This document shows, in pieces, positions 43,696 through 54,240 of a stretch of 64,000 nucleotides of DNA (within the stretch, counting starts at the first letter, position 1; every line of letters starts with the position of its first letter). Origin of the DNA: Vanessa cardui. Lineage: Eukaryota; Arthropoda; Insecta; Lepidoptera; Nymphalidae. The stretch is from positions 1,428,501 through 1,492,500 of the forward strand of contig NC_061140.1 of NCBI RefSeq assembly GCF_905220365.1, read 5' to 3'. The translations under genes and the position numbers were made by a program. Below the pieces are notes generated by a model. That model was not told the DNA's origin. It was given only the letters and a program-made list of their open reading frames with translations, and did not search any database.

Positions 43696-44013
43696 TGGAG
43701 CTGAGATGGCCCAGTGGTTAGAACGCGTGCATCTTACCGATAATTGCGGGTTCCAATCCAGGCAAGCACCACTATATATATGTATGTGCTTAATTTGTGA
43801 TTATAATTCATCTCGTGCTCAGCGGTGAAGGAAAACATCGTGAGGAAACCTGCGTGTGTCTAATTTCATTGAAATTCTGCCACATGTGCATTCCACCAAC
43901 CCGCATTGGAACAGCGTGATGAAATATGTTCCAAACACTCTCCTTAATATGAGAGGGCTAATGCCCAGCAGTGGGAAATTTACAGACTGTTACTTTACTT
44001 TTTTTTTTACTTA
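43696..44013 (+). mobile_element. SINE-A copy with target duplication
   Basis: The head is GGAGCTGAGATGGCCCAGTG, the variant block TATATATGTATGTGC, and the tail TTACTTTACTTTTTTTTTTAC. TATAGTAACAT lies on both sides (43685-43695 and 44014-44024), an exact 11-base duplication. Confidence 0.93.
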
Positions 44014-44149
44014 TATAGTAACATATATAGGATACCACACATCATACTAAAATTCGACTTGGGTGATTATATGTGGACCATAAGAGTTCAATTTAAAGAT
44101 AAAATCAATTAGAAAGATTAATCAATTAGAAATTATTAGCTTTAGAAAT

Positions 44150-44560
44150 TTTACAAAAACATCACGAAGAGAATGGGTTAGACAGACCAATGTTTTTTAT
44201 GGTGAGAAGACTACAATGACTAAATGAAATAAAAATTAAGTAATGAGTTTGAATGATGAGAGCGGGGGGGGGGGTTACATATATAATAAGGTTATAGGGT
44301 TTGAAAGTGGCACCAATACCTGAGAAATTATGTGGAAGGCGGCTGCCATGGTTTGGGCGGACGCGGAGGAATGAGGAACATACTGTGAGGAAGGTCTTGA
44401 GCATGAACGTGGAAAGAAACGATGGATAGATTGTGAGAAACATGATAATACTGGAAAGAATGTTACTTGTGAGATGACGTCAGATAGAGAAGTATGTAAG
44501 AAGAAGACATGCTGTGCCGACTCCAAGTAAATTGGGATAAGGGCAGGAGGGTGATAATGA
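44150..44560 (+). pseudogene. C-terminal end of an RTE-like LINE reverse transcriptase, decayed
   Basis: Plus-strand frames show VAPIPEKLCGRRLPWFGR, RRNEEHTVRKVLSMNVER, stops, then TCEMTSDREVCKKKTCCADS and a stop at 44528-44530. This is the family of 21125-21545 on the other strand. An 11-G run at 44264-44274 lies within it, and several frameshifts and stops are present. After the stop, GGATAAGGGCAGGAGGGTGA is the 3' UTR shared by both copies. Confidence 0.8.
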
Positions 44561-44987
44561 AGAATAACTTAATTCCAAAACTATGTGGTTATATATTCAT
44601 GTACAGTTTCTTATTATTTACGTTGCTTAATCATGTTTTTTTTTTATCTAAAAAATATACGACACTGGTATGCACGTTACAAATACAAGAACTTCGCTTA
44701 TCCAAGCCAGTGAAACTTAGTTTAAATCAAGTTAACAAAAGTACAAAAGACTAAGACTTTGTATGTTCAAGTTAAAAGGATTACTGGAAGCGCTTGTGTG
44801 GCATTCGCATTACTATTTCGATTGAGGGAAATGTACTGAAATACGTGTGTATTTTTTAGGTCATTTTATAGTTCTTCTAGTAACTATTTGCTGTTTCTTT
44901 GCTGCGTGACTGGGGGGAGGACCAAGAAATAGTTGTGCATTTGTAATAAAGTCACACACAAGTCTGTGCACTAACACAGATATTCTT
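44561..44987. other. unassigned AT-rich sequence
   Basis: No repeat or coding feature was recognised. Confidence 0.4.
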
Positions 44988-45206
44988 TTATAATAGATGA
45001 TCAAAAAGCTGGAGCTAATACTTGTTGACTTCCAGCCAGGATGTATATATGTAATTCTATTTAACTAACATGACGTTGTAATTTTAAATTTTGAACAAGA
45101 GTAACTACTGATTTTCTTGCCGGTACACTTTATATAGTTTGTTTAATGACAATTCAAAAGTGCTTGTAAAAGCCTCCTTGAATATGTATATTTTGATTTT
45201 GATTTG
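44988..45206 (+). mobile_element. CR1-like LINE 3' end, internally deleted
   Basis: ATCAAAAAGCTGGAGCTAAT, CTTGTTGACTTCCAGCCAGG, AGTAACTACTGATTTTCTTG and CAAAAGTGCTTGTAAAAGCC match 16847-17122. The central GGTTCTTCTC to GGTGGTAGC block is largely missing. The tail is TTTTGATTTTGATTTG. Confidence 0.62.
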
Positions 45207-47600
45207 TATCTCATTATCCAATGATACGGCAAACTCGACCAAAGAGTTTAGGCGTCATTAGTCATTGGAGTGTACGTACTTGTAACTTCACTTCGCACTC
45301 TTCTGAGAATTATAGTTAAAATTATATAGAGCTAGATATATATGACTATATTTTAAGCAACTAGTCTATCGATATAATTAACAATAGCCAGTGTAAATCA
45401 GACTGACTATACATGATAAATGAACTATTTTTCAATAAACCCCAGTGTCTATAGATGAAATGAGGACGATCCATAATCAAGCAGATTTCTTTTGTTACCT
45501 TCCCCCCTTAAAGGAAGGAGGGATAATAATTACAAACCTAACGGATCCTGTTTAACGACGTAAAAGCTTAAGTTCCCGAAAGGGTTGCGATAGTAAGTCC
45601 GTGAAACTTGTGAGGATTCGATATCATTATTACACAAATAAAGCCGCTTAAATGAAAGTTTAAAGCGCTTGTATTTTAGGTGGAGATCTTATTTCAAAGT
45701 TGTTTTTATTCAAAGGTGACATTCGATTTCAAATAGCGAATGTAAAGTTTGAAGGATTCGTATCCTTCAACGGATTTAAAAATAGATACGATGAAATTAA
45801 ATATTACCGTAAAATTTATGGCAACACTTGTGAATCGTCATTGACGACAAATCGTTTTAATTCAACGTCTAATACATTGCAATACACTGTAGTGGCATTT
45901 GCACATTTTTATATCCATAGGTTGTGACGTCACGACGTGTTTTATATCGGTTATTATATTCTTATGTGGTAATTTTGCAGCTATAATCTCAAAAAGGATA
46001 TCTGTCTAAAATTTCAGATTAAGATAAAACTTGTTTTGTGTATCCTTGCCTGTTAATAAAATTTTCGAGCTTACGAAATGCATTCCCGCGTTACGGATAC
46101 AAGTTTGGAAATCCATAACTTTTAATCTAGGGTTGTCAATTATTACTTATTTAATTTTATTTGTAATCATCAGTGTTAGATATTTTGATTATATTATCTA
46201 TGCAAGCCATGCAAAATCCATGTAACAGTATGAAGAAAAAATATGCAACAATTTTCATAGAACAGACAGAAAATATATTCTTAAAAATATATATATTTGT
46301 ATGCGTGTCCTGTGATTGAATTTATGATATTTAACACGTGCTTTTTATGCTTTAAGCTATTTTGTTAGAAAACGCGATATAGTTCATATATTACATATTG
46401 TGAGAATATTCCCAGGATTTAAATAAAAATAAGGAAATCGTATCACCGCTACCGGAAAATGCGGACTCAAATTGCTTCCTTGAATACATTTATTTAAAAA
46501 ATGTGTTATATATAAGCCATTTCCTATCAAATGTAATAACTCCATAAGATTAATAAATATTTAACCACCTGTATATATTAAACCCTTCCTATTTACTCGT
46601 AACTCAAATTAAACTCACCCAAAAAGAGCTCGATTTAAACAAATAAGACGAACGAATCATATTTGCTCGAAGAGAAAGTTACTCTCATAACTGGCCATTA
46701 TTTGACTTTACGAAAAAATAAAATTCAACGTAACGTATTTAGAAACAATGTTAATACAATACAATTTGTATGAAATAACACCGCAGTGGCAACCCTAATT
46801 AATTGTTTATCAAAACGTTTTTTTTTTATCGATAGCGGTAGGGCTGTCACACGTTGTGAAAATTAATGTTGCACGTTATTATCGAAATTTAAAAATGCAC
46901 TACTAAGGTAATTATTTATCGCATATAATAAAGAATGTCATATCTCACGATGTGTGTAAAAATTAAAATTTAATTATTTTGTTATTTTAATGTAACTTTT
47001 TTTGTTGTTAAATTTTGTAATTGCAGTCATACTGCATATTTCAGATAACACAATCTTACAAACACTATTTGGGCTAATTCCGATATAAAAAAAAGTGATG
47101 TTATAAATTTCTAAAACATTGCTTCTAAACGATTCTTGAACTTCAGATAAAATAAACATAATTATATATTTCTTAAATTCTTTATAAAGATATTTCAGAG
47201 ATTAACATTTTTTTGCGATAATATTTTCCATATAAAATCGAGATTTGAAATTTTTCTGTTTCACTCGATATTTCCTATCGGGATTGCGTTTCTGTTACAA
47301 TAGAAATTTTGTTTGTACTCCGATCACAATCTATAGAGGATGTTTGTGTACCAGCTTTGTAGAACAGTTTGCTGCAAAGAATTTTCATCGGAAAAATAAT
47401 ATAAAAAAAAATCTTCTTATACATCCGATATGAACTTTTCAGAACGTTTTACAGAGTATTGAAATCAAGCCTGTATGTTACAATAGTCCCTTTTTTATAT
47501 TTGGAAAAACAAATGAAACGAGAGGGGTCGATTTTTGGACAAATTATAGAGAGAACTTAGAAAATTTTGACATTTTTAACCTCAATTTCCTATGTGCGTG
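45207..47600. other. 2.4-kb stretch without recognised repeats
   Basis: This is the longest such stretch in the window. Frames of 75 codons or fewer (45700-45927, 46031-46225, 46974-47159, 47245-47433) have no domain I recognise. It could hold single-copy DNA, an intron or regulatory sequence of a gene whose exons lie outside the window, or repeats unknown to me. Confidence 0.45.
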
Positions 47601-47616
47601 TGCCGCCATCTTGATT
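47598..47616. promoter_or_regulatory. YY1/Pho-like motif
   Basis: GCCGCCATCTTGA (47602-47614) matches the YY1/Pho core closely and is an isolated G+C-rich word in an AT-rich region at the edge of the repeat-free stretch. No adjacent gene was found. Confidence 0.3.
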
Positions 47617-48407
47617 TTTATTTGCGTAAAGACGTGCTTTGTTATGTCAAACTTCGCCTACCCTGTACAATTAATGTTGCATTTTAAACTGAAAAATAAT
47701 TTAATTGTAACTAATTTTTTTGCTATTTTTACGTATTTTTTTTTATATTGCAACCATAGTCCTGGTTCGCTGTATACTACTTCAGCTTGTTTCGCTACGT
47801 CTCTCCATCGTCGGCTTTCCTCCACCCACAGACAGATATGTAACGCCCAATTCGAAGATATTACTCATTTAAAATGCAGGAACAAAGCGGTTTATGTTTT
47901 CTACTAACAAACAACCTGTGGGCGTTGCATATAAAGGGACTCTGTAGTATATATAATATATATCAAAGCGTCAAAAACAAGGAATTATTTATTATTTATT
48001 GTATATACTGGCGACGTTAGTATGACGTAATACACATGACAGCGAAAAAAGTGATGAAAAATGATGATGATGAAAAAGATCGAAATAAATATATAACGAA
48101 CGTGAATTACTAGACTTATATTTTGAATATCATCATATTATCTGATAACGAGTATATGCCTGACTCCTCGTTATATTTATATATACACATATATGTTAAA
48201 TATAATGAATGAAAAACTGTCTTTGTTATATAATTTTAATTAATTAGACTTATAATAATACTCGACACAGCGTACACTTTGAACATGGAGAGAAGAAAAA
48301 GAACAAGGAACAGTATAGCCAACCGTTACACAACATAAAAAACTTAAACAATCGTACCAACTTCATCTTAATGTAATTTGTGTTGCCATATTAATCTAAC
48401 AATATAT
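47617..48407. other. unassigned sequence
   Basis: A 98-codon frame at 47611-47907 has a hydrophobic first half and a His/Cys-containing second half but no family signature. A GATGAAAAATGATGATGATG run lies near 48052-48071. Confidence 0.4.
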
Positions 48408-48466
48408 ATTAAGTATCAGCATTGCACTTGCATTCGTGCGAAGCCGTGGCTGGTCGCTTGTTAATT
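48408..48466 (+). repeat. CTAGT-3 repeat, 3' end
   Basis: TTAAGTATCAGCATTGCACT, TTCGTGCGAAGCCGTGGCTG and GTCGCTTGTTAAT. CTAGT has become CTTGT. Confidence 0.6.
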
Positions 48467-49049
48467 ATATAATTATAAAATCAAAATATGAACATAAAAA
48501 CTTTTTGGTGATACTCCGACACTTAATGTATACGAGCCTTATAATTGTATCCATTGAACCTTAGGCTTTTAAAACAATGATCAGAGAGCGACGTCAAAAA
48601 AAAAAACGAAACGTTTTCGAATAAGGAATTAGTAATGAGCGTAAAATTTGATAACTGTTTTGTCCCATCAAATAAAACGTACCCGAGCTTACGCCAACGA
48701 AATAAATTCAGTTTGAAATAGTATGTATTCCACGAAATTGCCTAAATCTAATATTTTAACGTTCCCCGGCTTAGGTCATAATTTACGTCCCTATTTTATT
48801 ATGTACGTACATATATCTGCATTTATCTTGGTCATGAGTATGTGATATATTATACGAAAGTTACTCTACTGTATGTTTGTATTCTAACCCTGAAATAAAT
48901 GGACCGAATCTTAATGAATTATTGGGGCCGCAATTTCAATAAAGTATTACGTTTATCAATCCAGGAATGCTTTTTTAACCGACTTCTAAAAAAGAGAGGT
49001 TATCAGTTCGACATGTATGGATGTAACATTGTTAGAATTTACATAAACA
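48467..49049. other. unassigned sequence
   Basis: TTTTTTAACCGACTTCTAAA at 48971-48990 with GAGAGGTTATCAGTTCGAC is a worn copy of a repeat common in Lepidoptera, as I recall it. AAAACCGACTTCAAAC occurs again at 61.52 kb. Confidence 0.4.
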
Positions 49050-49237
49050 ATAACAGCCTGTAAATTTTCTCACTGCTGGGATAAGGCCTCCTCTTCCGTT
49101 AAGGAGAGGGTTTGAAACATATTCCACCACGCTAATCCAATGTGGGTTGGTGGAATGCACATTTGGCTGAATTTCGATGAAATTAGACACATCGGTTAAG
49201 ATGCACGCGTTCTAACCACTGGACCATCTCAGCTCCA
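49050..49237 (-). mobile_element. SINE-A copy with internal deletion
   Basis: The minus-strand head (GAGCTGAGATGGTCCAGTGG) is joined to the body after CTTAACCGATG, so the B box and variant block are lost, as in 43110-43290 but with a different breakpoint. CATAAACAA and CATAAATAA flank it. Confidence 0.85.
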
Positions 49238-49547
49238 TAAATAAAAAGTATAATAATACTTAATATAGTATTTTTTTGAGTAAATATTGTGGTCTTTATC
49301 AATCAAATTCTTATTTTATTCAATTTTCATTATAATTATTAACAATAAATTGTCAAAACTCTTAATTTAAGGCAATTTCACGGCTATTTGTCGAATAAAA
49401 TCGGAATGGTATCACCTATTTGACAGTTTTATCCGGCTGATTACTTTGATGTTCATCGTGAAATTGGAATCCGATTCCCGTTTTGTTAACTCTTGCAAAC
49501 ACTTTCGATTCGAAGGCTGTTTTTTCTGCTTTTGTCTTTTAAACGAC
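49238..49547. other. unassigned AT-rich sequence
   Basis: No repeat or frame was recognised. Confidence 0.4.
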
Positions 49548-49735
49548 ATAATTTCGTCGGAAAAACCGATACCACATGGGAACCTTCAAGAGAAGAGCGT
49601 ACTCCTTCTTTAAAGGCCGGCAACGCACCAGGGTTCTTTCATGGTGCTGCAGATGTCCATAGCGGTGGTAGTCACTTTCCATAAGGTGAGCCTCCTACTC
49701 GTTTGCCAACTATGTCATAAAAAAAATAATAATAA
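49548..49735 (+). mobile_element. 3' tail of the jockey-type LINE
   Basis: ACCTTCAAGAGAAGAGCGTA, TCTTTAAAGGCCGGCAACGC, GATGTCCATAGCGGTGGTAG, TCACTTTCCATAAGGTGAGC and CAACTATGTCATAAAAAAAA. This is the third copy of the tail of the LINE at 24.1 kb and carries its own A-rich tail. It is strongly 5'-truncated, about 180 bases in all. Confidence 0.88.
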
Positions 49736-49779
49736 TAGTATATCCGCTATCTCATTTTGATGTTTTTTTACCATTTCAT

Positions 49780-50005
49780 TTGACGACATGCGTGGTCGAG
49801 TAGTTTGTACGTCGGCTTTCATAGGTATACCACTCCAAAGTCCCGAGTTCGATTCTCGACCGAGTCGATGTAGAAAAAGTTCATTATTTTCTATGTTGTC
49901 TTAGGTCTGGGTATCTGGTGTGTTTGTTATTTGCCATAACACAAGTGCTTTAGCTACTTACCTTGGGATCAGAGATGTATCTGATGTTGTCCACAATAAT
50001 ATTAA
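49780..50005 (+). mobile_element. SINE-C copy, full length
   Basis: The head GACGACATGCGTGGTCGAG has A box TGGTCGAGTAG and B box GAGTTCGATTCTC. The body ends GATGTTGTCCACAATAATAT. It starts about 45 bases after the LINE tail copy. Confidence 0.9.
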
Positions 50006-50455
50006 AAAAAAAGAAAATATGCGTAGTGATATATGGAAGTAAAAATTTCTTTTGAAATAATTGATTATTTTTATTATAACGAGTAGCTACGAACTCCCGA
50101 AATTAAATGAATAATTAGAACTAAGTATCGACAATTAAGTTCCAAGAAAATTTAAATATATTCAATAGGCATTAACCAAAACCATATGTATGTGAATAAG
50201 GGAAATTGAACAATACAAAACGAATGCTAAACTACGAGAGGGTTGCGTATTAGGGCAAAAGGGAGAAAACGGTGCCGAGATGTCTGTTAGATGAAATTTG
50301 CTTTCTTGACGGAACGCGTAAGCTTCGCGGCTCAGTGATAGATGTTTTGCATGTACGTTTGAATACACATTGTCGAATTATAAAAATATTCCATATGTTT
50401 GTATGGACTTGCGTTTATTGGTTGAAATAGGATCGGTTTCTTTACACCGAGAATC
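50006..50455. other. unassigned AT-rich sequence
   Basis: A 68-codon minus frame at 50162-50368 has no recognisable content. Confidence 0.4.
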
Positions 50456-50582
50456 CCCCCTAGGTGATGGAGGCGCGCATAGTCGGGCCGACCGTCAGAG
50501 TGTCACGGTAGCGGTGAGGGTACCGCTGGTTTTTTAGTGGGCAAACCCTGGGCGCACTCGGTGCCCAGGAAACCGGGGAGTC
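50456..50582 (+). repeat. GC-rich structured segment upstream of the Penelope-like ORF
   Basis: This is the most GC-rich 125 bases near here. Two strong hairpins are visible: AGCGGT with ACCGCT around six bases (50510-50527), and CCTGGGC with GCCCAGG around GCACTCGGT-type bases (about 50547-50570). The words between them (CCGCTGGTTTTTTAGTGGG) recur at 32.9 kb. It probably belongs to a different mobile element, fused here to the truncated Penelope-like copy. Confidence 0.5.
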
Positions 50583-51614
50583 GAAATCAAAGACCTTAAA
50601 TTAACCAACAACGAGACAATGGTTAGTTTTGATGTCCAGTCTTTGTTAACATGCTTACCCATACAAGACTGCATCGAAATTGTCAAGAGGAAGCTACAGA
50701 CACACAACATGCCTATTGAATATGCAGAGCTGTTACATCACTGCCTCACATCAGGTTATTTATTGTGGAATGATGAATTCTATGTACAAGTTGACGGGGT
50801 AGCCATGGATTCTCCAGTATCCCCTGTGGTCGCCGATTTATTCATGGAAGACCTGGAGGAGAGAGCTCTTCGCTCCGGACCAATAACACCAAGGTTTTAT
50901 AAACGGTACGTAGATGACACTTTCACAATATTACCTAGTGATCTGACATCTGCATTTTTAGTACATCTTAATTCTATAAATAAAAACATTCAATTTACTA
51001 TGGAATTAGAGGCAAATAATTCTTTAGCTTTCCTTGACATCCTTATTATCAAGAATCCTGATAATACATTAAGTCACACAGTTTATAGGAAACCCACACA
51101 CACCAACAAATACCTCAATGGTGACTCGCACCACCACCCTAGTCAGTTAGCTACCGTTGGCAAATCTTTGTTTCAGAGAGCCCACCATCTCTGCGATGCT
51201 GAACACCTAGAGGACGAGCTACGTCAGGTCAAGCTTGCACTCCACCAGAACAAGCTGCCCGTGCCTCGCCAGCATCGCAGAAGCCGTATCAAGCCACCCA
51301 AAGTTGAGCGACAACCTGCATTTCTACCATATGTGAAAGGAGTTACAGACAGGATTGGCAACATCTTGAAGCGAGCTTCGATTAAAACCGTTTACAAGCC
51401 TCATAAGAAAGTGAGCCAGTTCTTGAGACCTATCAAGAGTAATATCCCTTTACAAACTGCAGGAGTATATAAACTCGAATGTGAGTGTGGTTTATCTTAC
51501 ATAGGCCAAACAAAGAGAAGTATCGGTACCAGGGTCAAGGAACATATAGGAGATGTCAAAAATAGGCGTTCTTCAAAGTCTGCAGTCTGTGAACATGCTC
51601 TGGATATCAATTGA
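50583..51614 (+). pseudogene. Penelope-like reverse transcriptase with GIY-YIG endonuclease
   Basis: Residue numbers count from the ATG at 50619. That ATG is internal: the preceding codons read EIKDLKLTNNET and match the same protein. MVSFDVQSLLTCLPI (1-15) is the first catalytic block with Asp5. VAMDSPVSPVVADLFME (61-77) follows, then YVDD (97-100) with both Asp residues, SLAFLDILI (135-143) and KPTHTNKYLNGDSHHHPSQ (158-176). The GIY-YIG nuclease starts with GVYKLECEC (282-290) and SYIGQT (293-298), with basic Arg and EH residues following. The frame stops at LDIN* (51612-51614), earlier than usual, so the last 50 or so residues are lost. Penelope-like elements use this nuclease to open their target. 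The N-terminal fingers are missing, so the copy is dead. Confidence 0.9.
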
Positions 51615-51780
51615 GAAATCGTTGGCGGTAGTTGTTAATAATATTTCCTTTGTTCTTCAAATAGACAAATGTCATCTTAGTCTACCCGTGACCACGAACA
51701 CTGCAAAGTGCTCGAAACGTCAGGATGTTTAAAAATAATTAATATACGCGATTCATCCGTTATAATTAGTTTTATTTAAA
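50583..51780 (+). mobile_element. Penelope-like retroelement, 5'-truncated
   Basis: The copy starts inside the reverse transcriptase at about 50583. It contains a 331-codon frame from the ATG at 50619 plus 12 codons upstream, and a terminal region to about 51780. The region after the ORF (CTCGAAACGTCAGGATG, AAAAATAATTAATATACGCG, CCGTTATAATTAG) is shared with the fragment at 12641-12775, so it is the family terminus. Confidence 0.88.
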
Positions 51781-51912
51781 TCACACTTACTTATTGATTG
51801 TCAAATAAACACTACCAGATTTAAGAGTTATTGTGCGTAATCTTGTGAATTATAATGTCTTCTATGTAGTATAGTTGACTAATCTCTATTAAGAATGTAT
51901 TTTATAGTGTTA

Positions 51913-52122
51913 TGGACCAACAGTAGCACTCAGTATTGTTGTGGAGGTTTGGAGGGTGAGCGAACCAGTGTAACTACTACAATCAAGGACATAACATCTT
52001 AGTTCCTAGGGTTGGTAGGGCACATTGAGCAAAGGTTAATATTTCTTACAGCGCTATTGTCTATGGGCGATATCTACTTACCATCAGGTGAGATTAGACC
52101 GTGAACCTATGCCATAAAAAAA
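51913..52122 (+). mobile_element. SINE-B copy, 5'-truncated
   Basis: From CCAACAGTAGCACTCAGTAT through GTAACTACTACAATCAAGGA, TTCTTACAGCGCTATTGTCT and TTACCATCAGGTGAG to CCTATGCCATAAAAAAA. The first 70 bases are missing. The CTATGCCATAAAA end is identical to the end of the jockey-type LINE at 24.1 kb. Confidence 0.85.
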
Positions 52123-52269
52123 TGAATATCTATATTCTATATATATTTTATGTAACGTTTATTATTCTGTTTAATATTTTTAATATTAGTGCTTAATCTG
52201 ATTCATACAATTCAACTGTATTGTTCCTAAATAATATCGTTTAAAGGAAATAATTATTGTTAATCTACT

Positions 52270-52679
52270 AACATGGTTAAAATTCTAAACTAATATTATA
52301 AATGTGAAAGTAACTCTGTCTGTCCGTCGCTATTTCAGGACCGCTGAAGCGAATTTGAGGAAATTAGGTATAAAGCATTGAACTCCGAGAAAGGACATAG
52401 ACTATTTTTTTGTCTAGACAAACTCAAACTGCTTTATTCCATATAGAAGTATTACACTTTCTTATTGATGGTCAATTGAAACAGTACCACTGGTTTGGAA
52501 AATAAAATACCCTGACCTGAGAACCAGCGAAAGAAACTCAGCGGGTTTCTTTTTTGTCTCATGTATTATAATATAAACAATTTAAATGAAATGAAATAGC
52601 CAGAAAGCGATCGTTTCATTCCCAAGGTGTGCTATCTATCAAACCGAAAACGTGAGCGAAGCCGCGGGCGAGTACTAGT
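52270..52679 (+). repeat. CTAGT-1 repeat split by a CR1-like fragment
   Basis: The first part, TATTATAAATGTGAAAGTAA to GACATAGACTATTTTTTTG, lies at 52270-52418. The last part, AAAACGTGAGCGAAGCCGCG and GGCGAGTACTAGT, lies at 52646-52679. The CR1-like 3' UTR fragment lies between. Confidence 0.72.
52425..52640 (-). mobile_element. CR1-like LINE 3' UTR fragment
   Basis: ACAAACTCAAACTGCTTTAT, CATATAGAAGTATTACACTT, GAAAGAAACTCAGCGGGTTT and AAGCGATCGTTTCATTCCCA match the minus-strand CR1-like copy at 57.83-58.05 kb, but more diverged. No coding part is included. Confidence 0.75.
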
Positions 52680-52682
52680 TAC

Positions 52683-52880
52683 AGATAAAGATAATAATTA
52701 TCCGGTAGTCGGAATCGGCATTATATTTCAAGCAATTTAAATGGACCTGTTTAATGATTGGTCAACAGCACGCTGACCATGCGGATGTTTATCGTCGTTT
52801 AAGGGTTTGTTTGTATTCTGGAATTTTGGATTCCAAAAGTGCGATGGAGAGGACTGGTTGAGATAACTACTGTTGTAAAC
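52683..52880 (+). repeat. inverted duplicate of 57185-57382, copy 1
   Basis: AGATAAAGATAATAATTATC, GGTAGTCGGAATCGG, TTAAATGGACCTGTTTAATG, GACCATGCGGATGTTTATCG and TTTGTTTGTATTCTGGAATT match the complement of 57.2-57.38 kb. In both places a CTAGT-1 end lies immediately next to it. Confidence 0.8.
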
Positions 52881-52924
52881 CAACCTAATGAAGGAGTAAT
52901 TATTATAAATAAATAATAATAATA

Positions 52925-53175
52925 ACATCTCCTTTGAGGAGAAGGTTAGGAACATATTCCACCATGCTGCTCCAATGCGGGTTGGTTACCATGAGGCAGA
53001 ACTTCGTTGAAATTAGACGCATACAGGTTTCCTCGCGACGTTTCCCTTCATCGCCTAACCCGAGATTAATTATAAACACATATTAAGTGAAAATTCAGTG
53101 ATGCTTGCCTAGGCTTGGACCCGCATTCATCGGTTAAAATGTACGCGTTCAAACCACTGATCCGTCGCGGCTCAA
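52925..53175 (-). mobile_element. SINE-A copy, 3'-truncated
   Basis: The minus-strand head GAGCCGCGACGGATCAGTGG and B-box region are present, with the AATTTTCACTTA variant. The copy begins (3' side) at ACATCTCCTTTGAGGAGAAG, so the last 35 bases and the tail are missing. Confidence 0.83.
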
Positions 53176-53221
53176 TTAGTTATTACAAATTTATACTTGC
53201 TTAAGTAGTATGTGGGCCCTC

Positions 53222-53300
53222 CCACATATGCATTCAGTAAAAAAGAGTTATTTTGATATTACAAACAGACACTCCAATTTTATTATATATATAGATATGT
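53222..53300 (-). repeat. CTAGT-2 repeat, 5' fragment
   Basis: ATATGCATTCAGTAAAAAAG and TATTACAAACAGACACTCCA with TTTTATTATATATATAGAT match the distal part of the copies at 54.9 and 61.4 kb. Confidence 0.65.
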
Positions 53301-53641
53301 TTAAATCTTTATCTATCTTTAAATAAAATGATAATAAAATTAAATAACAAGAATATAAACTATTATATAAATAGATATATTATGTAAATTTTCGTGTAAT
53401 CATTATAAACTCAAAATAATAGGATGTTTTGATTGAATGAGACTTATGAAATAATTATATCAATTTCGAATTTGTAAAGGGTTTCATAGAAAACGATTCA
53501 AAGGCTCGAACAAAATAATGAGCCATTGATATCTGAGAGCCATATCATAATTTTTATAATAGTGCCATTATTTGTATTGTGATTTTTTAATTTGTCCTAT
53601 TTGTCGTAATCTTTTTTATTGGTGTTCTATTTGAAATTAAT
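53301..53641. other. unassigned, very AT-rich sequence
   Basis: Nothing was recognised. ACTACCCATCCCGGCTTCTC at 53642-53661, just after it, resembles a worn CTAGT-3 end. Confidence 0.4.
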
Positions 53642-53737
53642 AACTACCCATCCCGGCTTCTCACGGGTAGTAAAAACATTAAAAAGATATGTTATTTAGG
53701 ACAATACATTAGAAATTTTTAAAATTATCAGTGTTTG

Positions 53738-54240
53738 TTGACGACCTCCGTAGTTGATCGTTGATCCCAGTGTGCCTTAAGACGAAAGTCTTCAACCAGT
53801 GCCTGCTACGCGTCATGACATACGAAGCCGAAACGTGGACACTCACGGCAAGGCTGGTCCACCAGTTTAAAGACGTTGAGCGTGCTATGGAAAGGGCTAT
53901 GCTCGGCGTTTCTCTGCGGGATCTCATCAGAAATGACGCGATCCGCCAGAGAATCAAAGTCATCGGATTAGTAAGCTGAAGTGGCAGTGGGCGGGTCATA
54001 TTTGTCGCAAAATCGACAAGCGTTGGGGAAAACGTGTTCTAGAGTGGAGACCGCGTCTCGGAAAACGTAGTGTAGGACGTCCTCAGGCACGTTGGAGTGA
54101 CGACTTACGCAAGACGGCTGGCAGGAGCTGAATGCGAGTAGCCCAAGAATGATCTCAGTGGCGTGCAATTGGAGAGGCCTATGTCCAGCAGTGGACGGAA
54201 TGGGCTGATTGATTGAATGATTAATTGATTTGGACTCTAT
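53738..54240 (+). pseudogene. RTE-type LINE C-terminal region, decayed, behind a SINE-C head fragment
   Basis: GACGACCTCCGTAGTTGATC (53740-53759) looks like the start of a SINE-C head. From 53761 the frame reads VFNQCLLRVMTYEAETWTLT, LVHQFKDVERAMERAMLGVS and LRDLIRND. After a frameshift near 53970 come KLKWQWAGHICRKIDKRWG, KRVLEWRPRLGKRSVGRPQ and ARWSDDLRKTAGRS, a stop, then WRAIGEAYVQQWTEWAD and the natural stop. The motifs AETWT and WAGH, spaced as in RTE proteins, and the C-terminus identify the family. It carries one frameshift and two in-frame stops, then a TGATTGATTGA tail. Confidence 0.88.

Noticed and set aside
44264..44274. A G-quadruplex or recombination signal in the 11-G run.
   Set aside because: A single G run without further G-tracts nearby cannot form an intramolecular quadruplex, and homopolymer length here may also be a sequencing error.
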